Assembly (NCBI RefSeq): GCF_018130545.1
Contig: NZ_JAFCKF010000001.1
Location: forward strand, 372,001-436,000
Direction of reading: 5' to 3'
DNA: 64,000 bases
DNA from: Bradyrhizobium tropiciagri
GTDB lineage: Bacteria; Pseudomonadota; Alphaproteobacteria; Rhizobiales; Xanthobacteraceae
A model generated the notes under the pieces. The model worked only from the letters and a program-made list of their open reading frames with translations. It made no database searches and was not told where the DNA came from. The stretch's first letter is position 1, and each line of letters begins with the position of its first letter. A program made the position numbers and the translations under genes. Positions 1 to 8,176 of this stretch are shown one piece after another.

Positions 1-211
1 CGCCACACCCTTGAGATCGCTCCGAAAACGGCGTCCGTGGCGACCATCCCTATCAACACCCCGACGCACCGTCGCGCCCGGATGATAGTTTTCACCGGCA
101 GCGAATCGTCCCCACGGCCTCTGCATCAGCCCCCATCCGCCCGTCCAAACCGGACTTTGCGACCGAATTCGGCTCAGGCCGCGCTCGCGCAAGCCGTCGG
201 CGCCAGATCGC

Positions 212-237
212 TTGCGCAGATCGTTATATAGTATAAT
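212..237 (+). promoter_or_regulatory. AT-rich promoter candidate ahead of the amidohydrolase
   Basis: A perfect TATAAT lies at 232-237 inside an AT-rich patch (about 225-245) that stands out from the GC-rich surroundings, 43 bases before the amidohydrolase ATG. The best upstream -35-like hexamer (TTGCGC at 212-217) is only 14 bases away, so the spacing is poor. The rest of 1-279 shows no convincing gene; the short plus-strand frame at 37-231 has no supported start or recognisable product. Confidence 0.35.
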
Positions 238-279
238 TATTTCCCATCACCAACAAACACGCTGCCCCGGGGAAGCCGA

Positions 280-1164
280 ATGCCCAAGCTCAAACTGCCC
301 GACATCGAAAAGGTCGTCGCGATCGACATCCATACCCACGCCGAGGAGCCCTGCGGCATGCATGGCGACGACGGCTATGACGACTTCCAGGCGCAGATGG
401 CCGACTACTTCAAGTCGCCGCACAAGCATCCGCCGACCGTGCCGGAGACCGCGGCCTACTATCGGTCCAAGAACATCGCCGCGGTGATCTTCCCGGTCGA
501 TGCCGAACGCGAGACCGGCTTCCGCCGCTACAACAATCTCGAAATGCTCGAGGTCGCCTCCGATCACCTCGATGTGCTGATCCCGTTCGTCTCGATCGAT
601 CCGCACAAGGGCAAGCTCGGCGTCCGCGAGGCGCGCAAGCTGATCGAGGACTACGGCGTCCGCGGCTTCAAATTCCATCCGACCATGCAGGGCTTCTACG
701 CCAACGACCGCATGGCCTATCCGCTCTATGAAGCGATCAATGACGGCGGCGCGATCGCGCTGTTCCACACCGGCCAGACCGGCGTCGGAAGCGGCATGCC
801 GGGCGGCATGGGGATGCGGCTGAAATATTCCAACCCGATGTACATGGACGACGTCGCGGCGGATTTTCCCGACCTCAAGATCATCCTCGCGCATCCCTCC
901 TTCCCCTGGCAGGAAGAGGCGCTGTCGGTCGCGACCCACAAGCCGAACGTCTATATCGACCTCTCCGGCTGGTCGCCTAAATATTTCCCGCCGATCCTGG
1001 TGCGCTACATCAACTCGATCCTGCAGGACAAGATGCTGTTCGGCTCCGATTGGCCGGTGATCACACCGGACCGCTGGCTCGCCGACTTCGCCAAGCTCGA
1101 CATCCGCGAGGAGATCCGCCCCAAAGTGTTGAAGGCCAACGCGCGCAAGATTTTGGGGATCTAA
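280..1164 (+). CDS. Amidohydrolase family 2 metal-dependent hydrolase
   Basis: Predicted cytoplasmic TIM-barrel hydrolase of the amidohydrolase-2 (ACMSD-like) group, 294 residues, a normal length. The metal-binding pattern is visible in order: HxH at H18/H20 near the N-terminus, H133 in FKFHP, H163 in FHTGQ, H205 in LAHPS and an aspartate in GSDWP at D257. The family hydrolyses or decarboxylates cyclic and aromatic-ring-derived acids; the substrate cannot be read from sequence. The ATG at 280 follows a GGGGAAG ribosome-site-like stretch. It is first in a same-strand run with a dienelactone-hydrolase-like gene and a haloacid dehalogenase, which fits a small catabolic operon. Confidence 0.85.
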   Translation: MPKLKLPDIEKVVAIDIHTHAEEPCGMHGDDGYDDFQAQMADYFKSPHKHPPTVPETAAYYRSKNIAAVIFPVDAERETGFRRYNNLEMLEVASDHLDVLIPFVSIDPHKGKLGVREARKLIEDYGVRGFKFHPTMQGFYANDRMAYPLYEAINDGGAIALFHTGQTGVGSGMPGGMGMRLKYSNPMYMDDVAADFPDLKIILAHPSFPWQEEALSVATHKPNVYIDLSGWSPKYFPPILVRYINSILQDKMLFGSDWPVITPDRWLADFAKLDIREEIRPKVLKANARKILGI

Positions 1165-1200
1165 CGGCGTATCATTGGCGGCAAGCTTCGGAGGTGGTTC

Positions 1201-2043
1201 ATGACGAACTTCACCGGACTTGCCGCCCTTCTCGCCACGCTCGCGCTCTGGGGGTTAAGCTCGACCCCTGCGCCAGCGGCCGACAATGCGCCGCGCCTCG
1301 TCGAATTCGAGAGCCCGCTGGCGGGACCGCAAGCGTTGCAGGGTTACCTGCGCCGGCCCGATGGTCCCGGTCCCTCGCCCGCGGTCGTGCTCATGCACGG
1401 CTGCGGCGGCGGTTGGCGTGGGGTCGACGAGCGCTGGGGCAAGCTACTTGCCGAATGGGGCTATGTCGCGCTGACGATCGACCGCTTCGGAACCCGTGGC
1501 ATCACGAGCGCGTGCACGGGTGGACTGCCGCCGTCGACATTGTATGATGCGTACCGCGCGCTGGATTACCTTGTCGGACAGCCGTCGGTCGACCCGAACC
1601 GGGTGGCCGTAATGGGATTTTCCCAAGGCGCGACGCTGGCGCTGCTCGCCGTGGAGCGCGGCCAGATCGAAGGCTCCTCGAAGGAAAAATTCCGCGCGGC
1701 GATCGGCTTTTATCCGCTGTGCGCCGGGGTCAAGGGCAACATGACGGTGCCGACGCTGATCCTTGTCGGGGAGCTCGACGACTGGGCGCCGGCGGACGCG
1801 TGCCGCAACCTTGCTGAAGGCCGTGACGACTGGGGCATCGCACGCGAGAACGGCAACGGGATTCCCATCGCGATCACGGTCTATCCCGGCGCCCACCATG
1901 ATTTCGACGTGCCTTCGCTCCGCACGCCCCAGAAGGTGCTCGGTCATCACCTCGAATTCAACGAGGCGGCCCGGGACCAATCCGTCGACGCGCTGAGGAA
2001 ATTCCTGTATTCGACGATCGGCGGGCAAGAGAGACCACAATGA
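1201..2043 (+). CDS. Secreted dienelactone hydrolase-family protein
   Basis: Alpha/beta hydrolase of the dienelactone hydrolase family, 280 residues. The first ~26 residues form a signal peptide ending near PAPAA, so it is probably periplasmic. The catalytic triad is visible: S141 in GFSQG, an aspartate in GELDDW (D193 or D194) and a histidine in GAHHDF (H232 or H233). The nucleophile is serine, not the cysteine of classical dienelactone hydrolases, so a general esterase is as likely as a lactonase. A strong ribosome site (GGAGGTGG) precedes the ATG. Its stop overlaps the start of the next gene by four bases (ATGA), indicating translational coupling with the dehalogenase. Confidence 0.85.
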   Translation: MTNFTGLAALLATLALWGLSSTPAPAADNAPRLVEFESPLAGPQALQGYLRRPDGPGPSPAVVLMHGCGGGWRGVDERWGKLLAEWGYVALTIDRFGTRGITSACTGGLPPSTLYDAYRALDYLVGQPSVDPNRVAVMGFSQGATLALLAVERGQIEGSSKEKFRAAIGFYPLCAGVKGNMTVPTLILVGELDDWAPADACRNLAEGRDDWGIARENGNGIPIAITVYPGAHHDFDVPSLRTPQKVLGHHLEFNEAARDQSVDALRKFLYSTIGGQERPQ

Positions 2044-2783
2044 CAATCAAGGCAATCGTCTTCGACGCCTACGGCACGCTCTACGATGTCCAGTCGGTGG
2101 CCGAGATCACCGAGGATGCGTTTCCCGGCTATGGCGACATCATCACCCAGATCTGGCGCATCAAGCAGCTCGAATATTCCTGGCTACGCACGCTGATGCG
2201 GCGCTACCAGGATTTCGCCGCGGTCACCCGTGACTCCCTCACCTACACGCTGCGTAGCCTCGGCCTGCAATATGACGAAGCAACGTTCGGGCGCATCATC
2301 GACAAGTATCAGCATCTTGCGCTGTATCCGGATGCGGTTGCCGCGCTCGAGGCGATGAAGGACAAGAAGCTCGCGATCCTCTCCAACGGCAGCCCTGACA
2401 TGCTGGATGCGCTGGTGCGCAATTCGGGGCTCGACCGCCTGCTCGATGCCACCATCAGCGTCGATGCGCACAAGGTGTTCAAGCCGGCGGCGGAGGCCTA
2501 CACGCTGATCGAGGAGGTGCTGAACGTGCCACCGGCGGAGGTGCTGTTCATCTCCTCCAATCCGTGGGACGCCTGCGGCGCCAAGGCGTTTGGCCTCACT
2601 GTCGCCTGGATCGAACGGGTGACGCCGGAGGCGATGGCGCTGGCCTGCGTCGAGAGCGAAACGATCGCCCCATTGACGATGTTCAAGGCGCTGCGTACCC
2701 AGATGGACGAGCTCGGCGTCGTGCCCGATCACCGGATCCACGGTCTTTCCGAGCTTCCCGCCCTGGTGTCTGCCAGATCCTGA
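2040..2783 (+). CDS. Haloacid dehalogenase type II (HAD superfamily)
   Basis: HAD-superfamily hydrolase of 247 residues resembling L-2-haloacid dehalogenases. The nucleophile aspartate is D9 in FDAYGTLYD; later motifs are LSNGSPDML, the lysine-bearing KVFKPAAEAY and SSNPWDACGAKAFG, which has the layout typical of the type II dehalogenase subgroup rather than phosphatases. Known members replace the halogen of 2-haloalkanoic acids with hydroxyl. The ATG overlaps the stop of the upstream hydrolase gene (ATGA). Combined with the two upstream hydrolases this suggests breakdown of a small, possibly halogenated acid or lactone; the pathway is an inference. Confidence 0.87.
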   Translation: MTIKAIVFDAYGTLYDVQSVAEITEDAFPGYGDIITQIWRIKQLEYSWLRTLMRRYQDFAAVTRDSLTYTLRSLGLQYDEATFGRIIDKYQHLALYPDAVAALEAMKDKKLAILSNGSPDMLDALVRNSGLDRLLDATISVDAHKVFKPAAEAYTLIEEVLNVPPAEVLFISSNPWDACGAKAFGLTVAWIERVTPEAMALACVESETIAPLTMFKALRTQMDELGVVPDHRIHGLSELPALVSARS

Positions 2784-2804
2784 CGAGCAAGGGTCCTGAT
2801 CAAT

Positions 2805-3296
2805 ATGAGTCTTGAGTCTGTCCGCGCCTTCTTCGCCGAGAAGGCGCCCGAAATCACCGTGATCGAATCCGCCCTGAGCTCCGCGACCGTCGTGCTGGCG
2901 GCGGAAGCCTACGGCGTCGAGCCGGCGCGGATCGCCAAGACGCTGAGCCTGCGGGTCGGCGACCGCGTGGTGCTGATCGTCGCCGCCGGTACGTCGCGAA
3001 TGGACAACAAGAAGGTCAAGGCGACATTCGGCGGCAAGCCGAAGATGCTCGGCCTCGACGAGGTCGCCGAGATCACCGGCCATGAGGTCGGCGGCGTCTG
3101 CCCGTTCGGGCTGAAGTCGCCGCTGCCGGTCTATTGCGACGTCTCGCTGAAGGCATTCGACGTCGTGGTGCCGGCCGCGGGCTCGACCCACAGCGCGGTG
3201 CGCATCACGCCAGACAGGATGGCCGAGCTGACCGCGGCCGAATGGGTCGACGTCTGCGAAGTCAGGCACCAGACAGCAGTCAGTCCCGCGCCCTAG
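2805..3296 (+). CDS. YbaK/EbsC-family aminoacyl-tRNA deacylase
   Basis: Small cytoplasmic protein of 163 residues with the YbaK/ProX editing fold. Recognisable elements are AKTLSLRVGDRVVL, the basic stretch MDNKKVKATFGGK and GGVCPFGLKSPLPVYCD. Family members hydrolyse mischarged aminoacyl-tRNAs such as Cys-tRNA(Pro) in trans; specificity here is not assignable. It starts 21 bases after the dehalogenase stop on the same strand. Its TAG stop is read within a CTAG shared with the stop of the convergent small gene, so the two coding regions overlap by four bases. Confidence 0.85.
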   Translation: MSLESVRAFFAEKAPEITVIESALSSATVVLAAEAYGVEPARIAKTLSLRVGDRVVLIVAAGTSRMDNKKVKATFGGKPKMLGLDEVAEITGHEVGGVCPFGLKSPLPVYCDVSLKAFDVVVPAAGSTHSAVRITPDRMAELTAAEWVDVCEVRHQTAVSPAP

Positions 3297-3658
3297 TCTT
3301 CGTCATCATCCGGCGCAGTCCGCGGCGGCGCGATCGGAGCCGGTTGCATCTGCTGCGGCGCGCGCGGTCGCTGTTGCATCTGCGGCTGCGGTGTGCGCCC
3401 CTGCGTCTGCGCCTGTTGTTGCGCATTCGACTCGAACACCGCACGGCACGAACTGCCGAGCAGCGCCGTGTTCTGCCGCAGGCAGGCGACGATCCGGTTG
3501 GTGTCGGGGATCTGATCGCTGCACAGGCGCATCACGTCGGGCGTGCACGCCATCTGCTGCTCCCAAGTGCCGCGATACTCCTGCGACAACGCGGGCGCCA
3601 TAACGCCAGCGCCGCCAATTGCGATCGCCAAGCTCAGCACAATCCGCTGCGTCTGCAT
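3293..3658 (-). CDS. Small secreted Cys-rich repeat protein
   Basis: Secreted protein of 121 residues. Residues 1-25 are a signal peptide (hydrophobic core, APALSQ cleavage region). The mature part has one short Cys-rich module, with cysteines in MACTPD, RLCSDQ, VACLRQ and SSCRAV, resembling the Cys-rich repeat seen in many bradyrhizobial hypothetical proteins. The C-terminal third is a low-complexity Gln/Pro/Arg tail ending in acidic residues. Function is unknown. It converges on the YbaK-type gene, sharing the CTAG stop. Confidence 0.75.
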   Translation of the reverse strand: MQTQRIVLSLAIAIGGAGVMAPALSQEYRGTWEQQMACTPDVMRLCSDQIPDTNRIVACLRQNTALLGSSCRAVFESNAQQQAQTQGRTPQPQMQQRPRAPQQMQPAPIAPPRTAPDDDED

Positions 3659-3834
3659 GCCCAGTGCCCTTGTTCTGATTTGATCCGCGCACGCGCGGGT
3701 TCCGCGCGGCGATTTGCTTCAACTTCGCAAATGAATACGGCCAAGGATCGTTCGCACGGACAACTAAATGTGAAGGCCGATCGCGCCGGAACCTAGTTCC
3801 GTGCACCGGTCGTCGATCAATCCGCAACGACGTA

Positions 3835-4749
3835 CTACGACCCGCGTTTCTTCCCCTTGGCGAAATGGCTGGCGAGGAAATCCGCCAGCACCTCGACGCG
3901 GGCTGGGCGCGGGCCGCCGGGCGGCGTGACCAGATGCACTGCGGCCTCGGGCTGCTTCCAGCCTTTCAGGATCACCTCTACCTCGCCACGCGCGATCGCA
4001 TCGCCGACAATGAAGTCGGGCAGATCGGCGATGCCGAGGCCCGCGAGCAACGCCGGCATCACGGCCTCGCCATTGTTGACGCGCAGCTGGCCGGCAGGAC
4101 GCACACTGGCCTGCTCGCCTGCCGCGTTGGTGTAATTCCAGGCCCCCTGGGTGGAGAGGTAGGCGTAGCCGAAGCATTTGTGCTCGGCGAGATGCATCGG
4201 ATGGGTCGGCCGGCCATAGCGCTTCAGATAGGACGGCGCCGCCACCGTGTAACGCGGCATGCCGCACAGCCGCCGCGCGATCAGCGAGGAATCCGGCAGC
4301 CGCGCGATGCGCAGGCCGGCGTCAAAGCCTTCGCCGATCAGATCGACCGTCGCGTCGCTCAGATGCAGATCGATCGCGACCTCCGGATAGGCCTCCATGA
4401 ATTCCGGCAGCAGCGGCGCCACCGTCTTGATGCCAAAGCTCATCGGCACTGCGAGCCGCACCAGGCCGCGCGGCGTGGTCGATTGCGCCAGCGCCTCGTT
4501 CTCCGCAGCCTCACCATCGGCCAATAGCCGCGCGGCGCGCTCCGATAATTTCTGGCCGGCATCGGTCAGCGCCAGCCGCCGCGAGGTGCGGTTGAACAGC
4601 CGCGCGCCGAGCCGCTCCTCGAGCCTGGAGACCGCCTTCGAGACCGTGGCCTTGGACAGCGAGAGCTCGGCCGCTGCCGCTGCAAACGACCGTAATTCCA
4701 CGACTTTTGCGAAAATCGCGAGCGCCTCGAAGTCCGGCAGTTTCGACAT
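3835..4749 (-). CDS. LysR-family transcriptional regulator
   Basis: LysR-type regulator of 304 residues, full length. The N-terminal winged helix-turn-helix (residues ~5-65) contains FAAAAAELSLSKATVSKAVSRLEERLG, split here only by reading; the remainder is a periplasmic-binding-protein-like effector domain with PMSFGIKTVAPLLPEF. The C-terminus is basic (GKKRGS). It is transcribed divergently from the SDR-pirin-WrbA run across a 116-base gap that holds GAAAC/GTTTC dyad symmetry, the usual arrangement for a LysR protein controlling its neighbours. The inducer is unknown; an electrophile or quinone would fit the target genes. Confidence 0.9.
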   Translation of the reverse strand: MSKLPDFEALAIFAKVVELRSFAAAAAELSLSKATVSKAVSRLEERLGARLFNRTSRRLALTDAGQKLSERAARLLADGEAAENEALAQSTTPRGLVRLAVPMSFGIKTVAPLLPEFMEAYPEVAIDLHLSDATVDLIGEGFDAGLRIARLPDSSLIARRLCGMPRYTVAAPSYLKRYGRPTHPMHLAEHKCFGYAYLSTQGAWNYTNAAGEQASVRPAGQLRVNNGEAVMPALLAGLGIADLPDFIVGDAIARGEVEVILKGWKQPEAAVHLVTPPGGPRPARVEVLADFLASHFAKGKKRGS

Positions 4750-4777
4750 GGGCCGCTATCCCTGATCATCCAATTTG

Positions 4778-4808
4778 GAAACAATGAGTTTCAATAGTTT
4801 CTATTTCT
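4778..4808. promoter_or_regulatory. Operator-like dyad between LysR gene and SDR gene
   Basis: GAAAC-N5-GTTTC forms a 15-base inverted repeat at 4778-4792, followed by a further GTTTC at 4798-4802 and an AT-rich stretch. It sits in the divergent intergenic region between the LysR regulator and the SDR gene, where LysR proteins normally bind. The binding assignment is inference. Confidence 0.45.
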
Positions 4809-4865
4809 ATACCACAGCCGGAGGCATATCCAAGTGCCATCAAATCCACTCGATGGAGAAATCCA

Positions 4866-5618
4866 ATGACCAAGAAGCTCTCAGGCAAGGTTGCGCTCGT
4901 CACCGGCGGTTCACGCGGCATCGGCGCCGCCAGCGCCCGTGCACTCGCCGCGGAAGGTGCCAGCGTCGCGATCAGCTATGTCGCGTCTCCCGAGAAGGCG
5001 GAAGCTGTCGTCGCCGAGTTGAAGGGCAAGGGCGTCAACGCCCGCGCCTACAAGGCCGACCAGGCTTCGTCGTCCGATGTCGATCAGCTGGTGAAGACCG
5101 TCGCCAAGGATTTTGGCCGGCTCGACATCCTGGTCAACAACGCCGGTGTCGCATCCGGCGGTGCGGTGGACGATCCCAAGGCCGACACGGCCACGCTGGC
5201 GCGCCAGGAAGCGATCAACGTCGACGGCGTGATCACCGCGATCCGCGCCGCCTCGAAGCTGATGGGTGAAGGCGGCCGCATCGTCACCGTCGGCTCGATG
5301 CTGGCGGATCGCGCCTCGTTCCCGGGGCTTGCCGACTACGTCGCCAGCAAGGCGGCGGTGGTCGGCTACACCAAGGGCGCGGCGCGCGACCTCGGACCGC
5401 GCGGCATCACGGTGAATGTGGTGCAGCCCGGCTCGATCGACACCGACATGAACCCGAAGGACGGCGGCGAGTTTGCCGAGACGCAACGTTTGCAGCACGC
5501 GCTGCAACGCTTCGGCCGCCCGGAGGAAGTGGCAGCCGGCGTCGTCTTCCTGGCAAGCCCGGAAGCCTCCTTCGTGACCGGCACCGTGCTCAACGTCGAC
5601 GGCGGCTTCGGCGCCTGA
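4866..5618 (+). CDS. Short-chain dehydrogenase/reductase (3-oxoacyl-ACP reductase-like)
   Basis: Classical SDR of 250 residues, cytoplasmic. The cofactor motif TGGSRGIG lies at residues ~14-21, NNAG near residue 92, and the catalytic Ser, Tyr and Lys appear in VGSML...ADYVASKAA; the C-terminal NVDGGFGA is typical. It probably reduces a carbonyl with NAD(P)H; the substrate is unknown and homology to FabG does not mean a role in fatty acid synthesis here. A GGAGAAAT site precedes the ATG. It is followed 23 bases later by a pirin gene and then a WrbA-type gene, forming a likely operon divergent from the LysR regulator. Confidence 0.9.
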   Translation: MTKKLSGKVALVTGGSRGIGAASARALAAEGASVAISYVASPEKAEAVVAELKGKGVNARAYKADQASSSDVDQLVKTVAKDFGRLDILVNNAGVASGGAVDDPKADTATLARQEAINVDGVITAIRAASKLMGEGGRIVTVGSMLADRASFPGLADYVASKAAVVGYTKGAARDLGPRGITVNVVQPGSIDTDMNPKDGGEFAETQRLQHALQRFGRPEEVAAGVVFLASPEASFVTGTVLNVDGGFGA

Positions 5619-5641
5619 TTGCAACAACCATTTCAAGGAGA

Positions 5642-6346
5642 ATGACCATGATCGAACTGAAACCATTCGCAGAGCTTGGCGGCGCTGACCACGGCTGGCT
5701 GAAGGCCAAGCATCACTTCTCGTTCGCGAGCTACTACGATCCGGCCAATGTCAGCCACGGCGCGCTGCGGGTGTGGAACGACGACGAGATCGCCCCCAAC
5801 TCCGGCTTCCCGGCGCATCCGCATGCAAACATGGAGATCATCACCTATGTTCGCGAAGGCGCGATCACGCACCAGGACTCGCTCGGCAACAAGGGGCGCA
5901 CCGAAGCTGGTGACGTGCAGGTGATGAGCGCCGGCAGCGGCATCCGGCACTCCGAGTACAATCTGGAGCCATCCAAGACCAAGATCTTCCAGATCTGGAT
6001 CGAGCCGACGACGAAGGGCGGTCACCCGACCTGGGGTTCGAAGCCGTTCCCGAAGGCAGACCGTTCCGGCAAGCTCGTCACCATCGCCTCCGGGATCGAC
6101 GGCGACAATGATGCGCTGCCGATCCGCGCCAATGCGCGGGTGCTCGCCACCACGCTGAAGGCCGGCGAGAGCGCGGAGTATTCCGCCGACAAGGCCCGTC
6201 ACCTCTATCTGGTGCCGGCGGCCGGCAGCGTCGAGGTCAACGGCGTCCGCGTCAATGCGCGCGACGGCGCCGCGATCCGCGATGAAGCCAAGCTGAAGAT
6301 CACCGCGCTCGAGGATACCGAGCTCGTCCTGGTCGACGCCGCCTGA
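5642..6346 (+). CDS. Pirin family protein
   Basis: Bicupin pirin-like protein of 234 residues. The N-terminal cupin carries the metal-binding cluster in [16 protein letters not shown] and later SGIRHSEYN, giving the expected His/His/His/Glu set; the C-terminal half ([19 protein letters not shown]) is the second, non-metal cupin. Related proteins such as YhaK and YhhW are redox sensors or quercetinases. An AAGGAG ribosome site is just upstream. The position between an SDR and a quinone reductase under a LysR regulator suggests a role in handling quinones or other electrophiles. Confidence 0.88.
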   Translation: MTMIELKPFAELGGADHGWLKAKHHFSFASYYDPANVSHGALRVWNDDEIAPNSGFPAHPHANMEIITYVREGAITHQDSLGNKGRTEAGDVQVMSAGSGIRHSEYNLEPSKTKIFQIWIEPTTKGGHPTWGSKPFPKADRSGKLVTIASGIDGDNDALPIRANARVLATTLKAGESAEYSADKARHLYLVPAAGSVEVNGVRVNARDGAAIRDEAKLKITALEDTELVLVDAA

Positions 6347-6437
6347 TCACCCCTCACCCCGCATGCGCGGACAGACGTCCGCGCATGCTCCTCCCCCCAG
6401 CTCATCTTCCCTACCTCACCCGCCAAAGGAGGCCATC

Positions 6438-7037
6438 ATGGCCAAGGTTCTCGTTCTCTATTACTCCGCCTACGGTCACATCGAAGCGATGGCGAATGCC
6501 GTCGCGGAGGGTGCGCGTGAAGCCGGCGCCACCGTCGACATCAAGCGCGTGCCCGAGTTGGTTCCGGCCGAAGTCGCCAAGGCGTCGTACTACAAGCTCG
6601 ACCAGGCCGCGCCGGTCGCCAAGATCGATGATCTCGCCAATTACGACGCTGTTATCGTCGGCACCGGCACCCGCTTCGGCCGGATGTCCTCGCAGATGGC
6701 CAACTTCCTCGACCAGGCCGGCGGCCTCTGGGCCAGGGGCGCGCTGAACGGCAAGGTCGGCGGCGCCTTTACGTCCAGCGCAACCCAGCATGGCGGCCAG
6801 GAGACCACGCTGTTCTCGATCATCACCAACCTGCTGCACTTCGGCATGACGGTGGTGGGATTGAACTACGGCTTCGCCGGCCAGATGAAGCTCGACGAAG
6901 TCACCGGCGGCGCGCCCTATGGTGCTACCACCATCACCGGCGGCGACGGCAGCCGCCAGCCCAGCGAGAACGAGCTCGCCGGCGCCCGCTATCAGGGCCG
7001 CGCGATCGCTGAGACGGCGAAGAAGCTTCATGGCTGA
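6438..7037 (+). CDS. wrbA: NAD(P)H:quinone oxidoreductase, WrbA family
   Basis: Flavodoxin-like WrbA-type quinone oxidoreductase, 199 residues, the usual length. The FMN phosphate loop is [12 protein letters not shown] near residue 7; [19 protein letters not shown] and [17 protein letters not shown] are hallmark flavin/active-site segments. It performs two-electron reduction of quinones, avoiding semiquinone radicals. The ATG at 6438 is chosen over an upstream in-frame start because AAAGGAGG lies at 6425-6432 and the conserved family N-terminus ([10 protein letters not shown]) begins here. It is third in the SDR-pirin-WrbA run, after a 91-base gap. Confidence 0.92.
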   Translation: MAKVLVLYYSAYGHIEAMANAVAEGAREAGATVDIKRVPELVPAEVAKASYYKLDQAAPVAKIDDLANYDAVIVGTGTRFGRMSSQMANFLDQAGGLWARGALNGKVGGAFTSSATQHGGQETTLFSIITNLLHFGMTVVGLNYGFAGQMKLDEVTGGAPYGATTITGGDGSRQPSENELAGARYQGRAIAETAKKLHG

Positions 7038-7204
7038 GCTCCGTCGCTGAGCTTCGCAACCAACAACAAGGTTGCTGCAACGAGGGCGGCAGGCGCTGAA
7101 GATTGCCGCCTTCACATACTTTCGACAACGCCAGTTCCGAGGCGACCGAACCCAATCCGTGCTATTCGACAAGACCTGTCGTCCGAGCAGCCCTGAGGTT
7201 TGCC

Positions 7205-8152
7205 ATGACCAACACACCGACGACCCGCTGGCCGGAACTGCCGACCGCGGCGTGGCGCGACAGCAGCGCCACGCTCCAGCTCTTCACCCAGATCGCCGGC
7301 AAGATCAGGCTGGCGAAATCGCCCTGGCTCAATCACTCTTGGCACGTCACGCTCTATGTCACGGCGCGCGGACTGACGACCTCGCCGATCCCCGACGACG
7401 ACCGCTCGTTCCAGATCGACTTCGACTTCATCGATCATCTGCTTCGCATCTCGGCCAGCGACGGCACCGAGCGGCAATTCGCACTGGCCCGGCAATCGGT
7501 CGCGAGCTTCTACGCAGAGATCATGAAAGCGCTGAAGGAGCTCGGCGTCGATGCCGTCATCGACGAGATGCCCAACGAAATCCCCGATCCGATCCGGTTT
7601 TCGCAGGATACGCAACATGCCGCCTACGATGCGGACGCCGTGCGCCGCTTTCACCAGATCCTCGTGAACTGCGACCGCGTGTTCAAGCAATTCAGGACCA
7701 GCTTTCTCGGCAAGGCGAGCCCGGTGCATTTCTTCTGGGGCAGCTTCGATCTCGCGGTCACCCGCTTCTCCGGCAGGATCGCACCGCGCCATCCCGGTGG
7801 CGTGCCGCACCTGCCTGACGATGTCGCGCACGAGGCCTATTCGCACGAGGTCAGCAGCGCGGGTTTCTGGCCAGGCGGCGGCGCGATCGATTACCCCGCG
7901 TTCTATTCCTACGCTTATCCGGAGCCCGCGGGCTATCGCAGCACGCCGGTACGGCCCGACGCTGCCTTTTTCAGCGACGCGCTCGGCGAATTCATCCTGC
8001 CCTATGACGCCGTGCGGACGGCTGCCGATCCGGACAAGGCGTTGCTTGATTTCCTGCAATCGAGTTATGAGGCCGCGGCCATCAACGCGAAGTGGGACCG
8101 TGCTGCGCTCGAATGCGCGCCGGGCCAGGCGGGAGTGGTCCGAGGAATCTAG
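7205..8152 (+). CDS. DUF5996 family protein
   Basis: Cytoplasmic protein of 315 residues matching the DUF5996 pattern: an N-terminal WPELPTAAWRDSSATLQLFTQ, then GKIRLAKSPW, HSWHVTLYV, and a central FFWGSFDLAVTRFSGR. No catalytic residues can be assigned and no enzymatic function is known to me for this family. The ATG at 7205 is preferred to a longer frame from 7103 because the conserved segment starts about ten residues after it. It follows the WrbA gene by 167 bases without an obvious terminator, so cotranscription is uncertain. Confidence 0.75.
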   Translation: MTNTPTTRWPELPTAAWRDSSATLQLFTQIAGKIRLAKSPWLNHSWHVTLYVTARGLTTSPIPDDDRSFQIDFDFIDHLLRISASDGTERQFALARQSVASFYAEIMKALKELGVDAVIDEMPNEIPDPIRFSQDTQHAAYDADAVRRFHQILVNCDRVFKQFRTSFLGKASPVHFFWGSFDLAVTRFSGRIAPRHPGGVPHLPDDVAHEAYSHEVSSAGFWPGGGAIDYPAFYSYAYPEPAGYRSTPVRPDAAFFSDALGEFILPYDAVRTAADPDKALLDFLQSSYEAAAINAKWDRAALECAPGQAGVVRGI

Positions 8153-8176
8153 CGGCGGCGCGCCGCCCCCTTTGCC

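Noticed and set aside
37-231. A 64-codon plus-strand frame at the left edge
   Set aside because: No ribosome site, no recognisable product and low-information composition.
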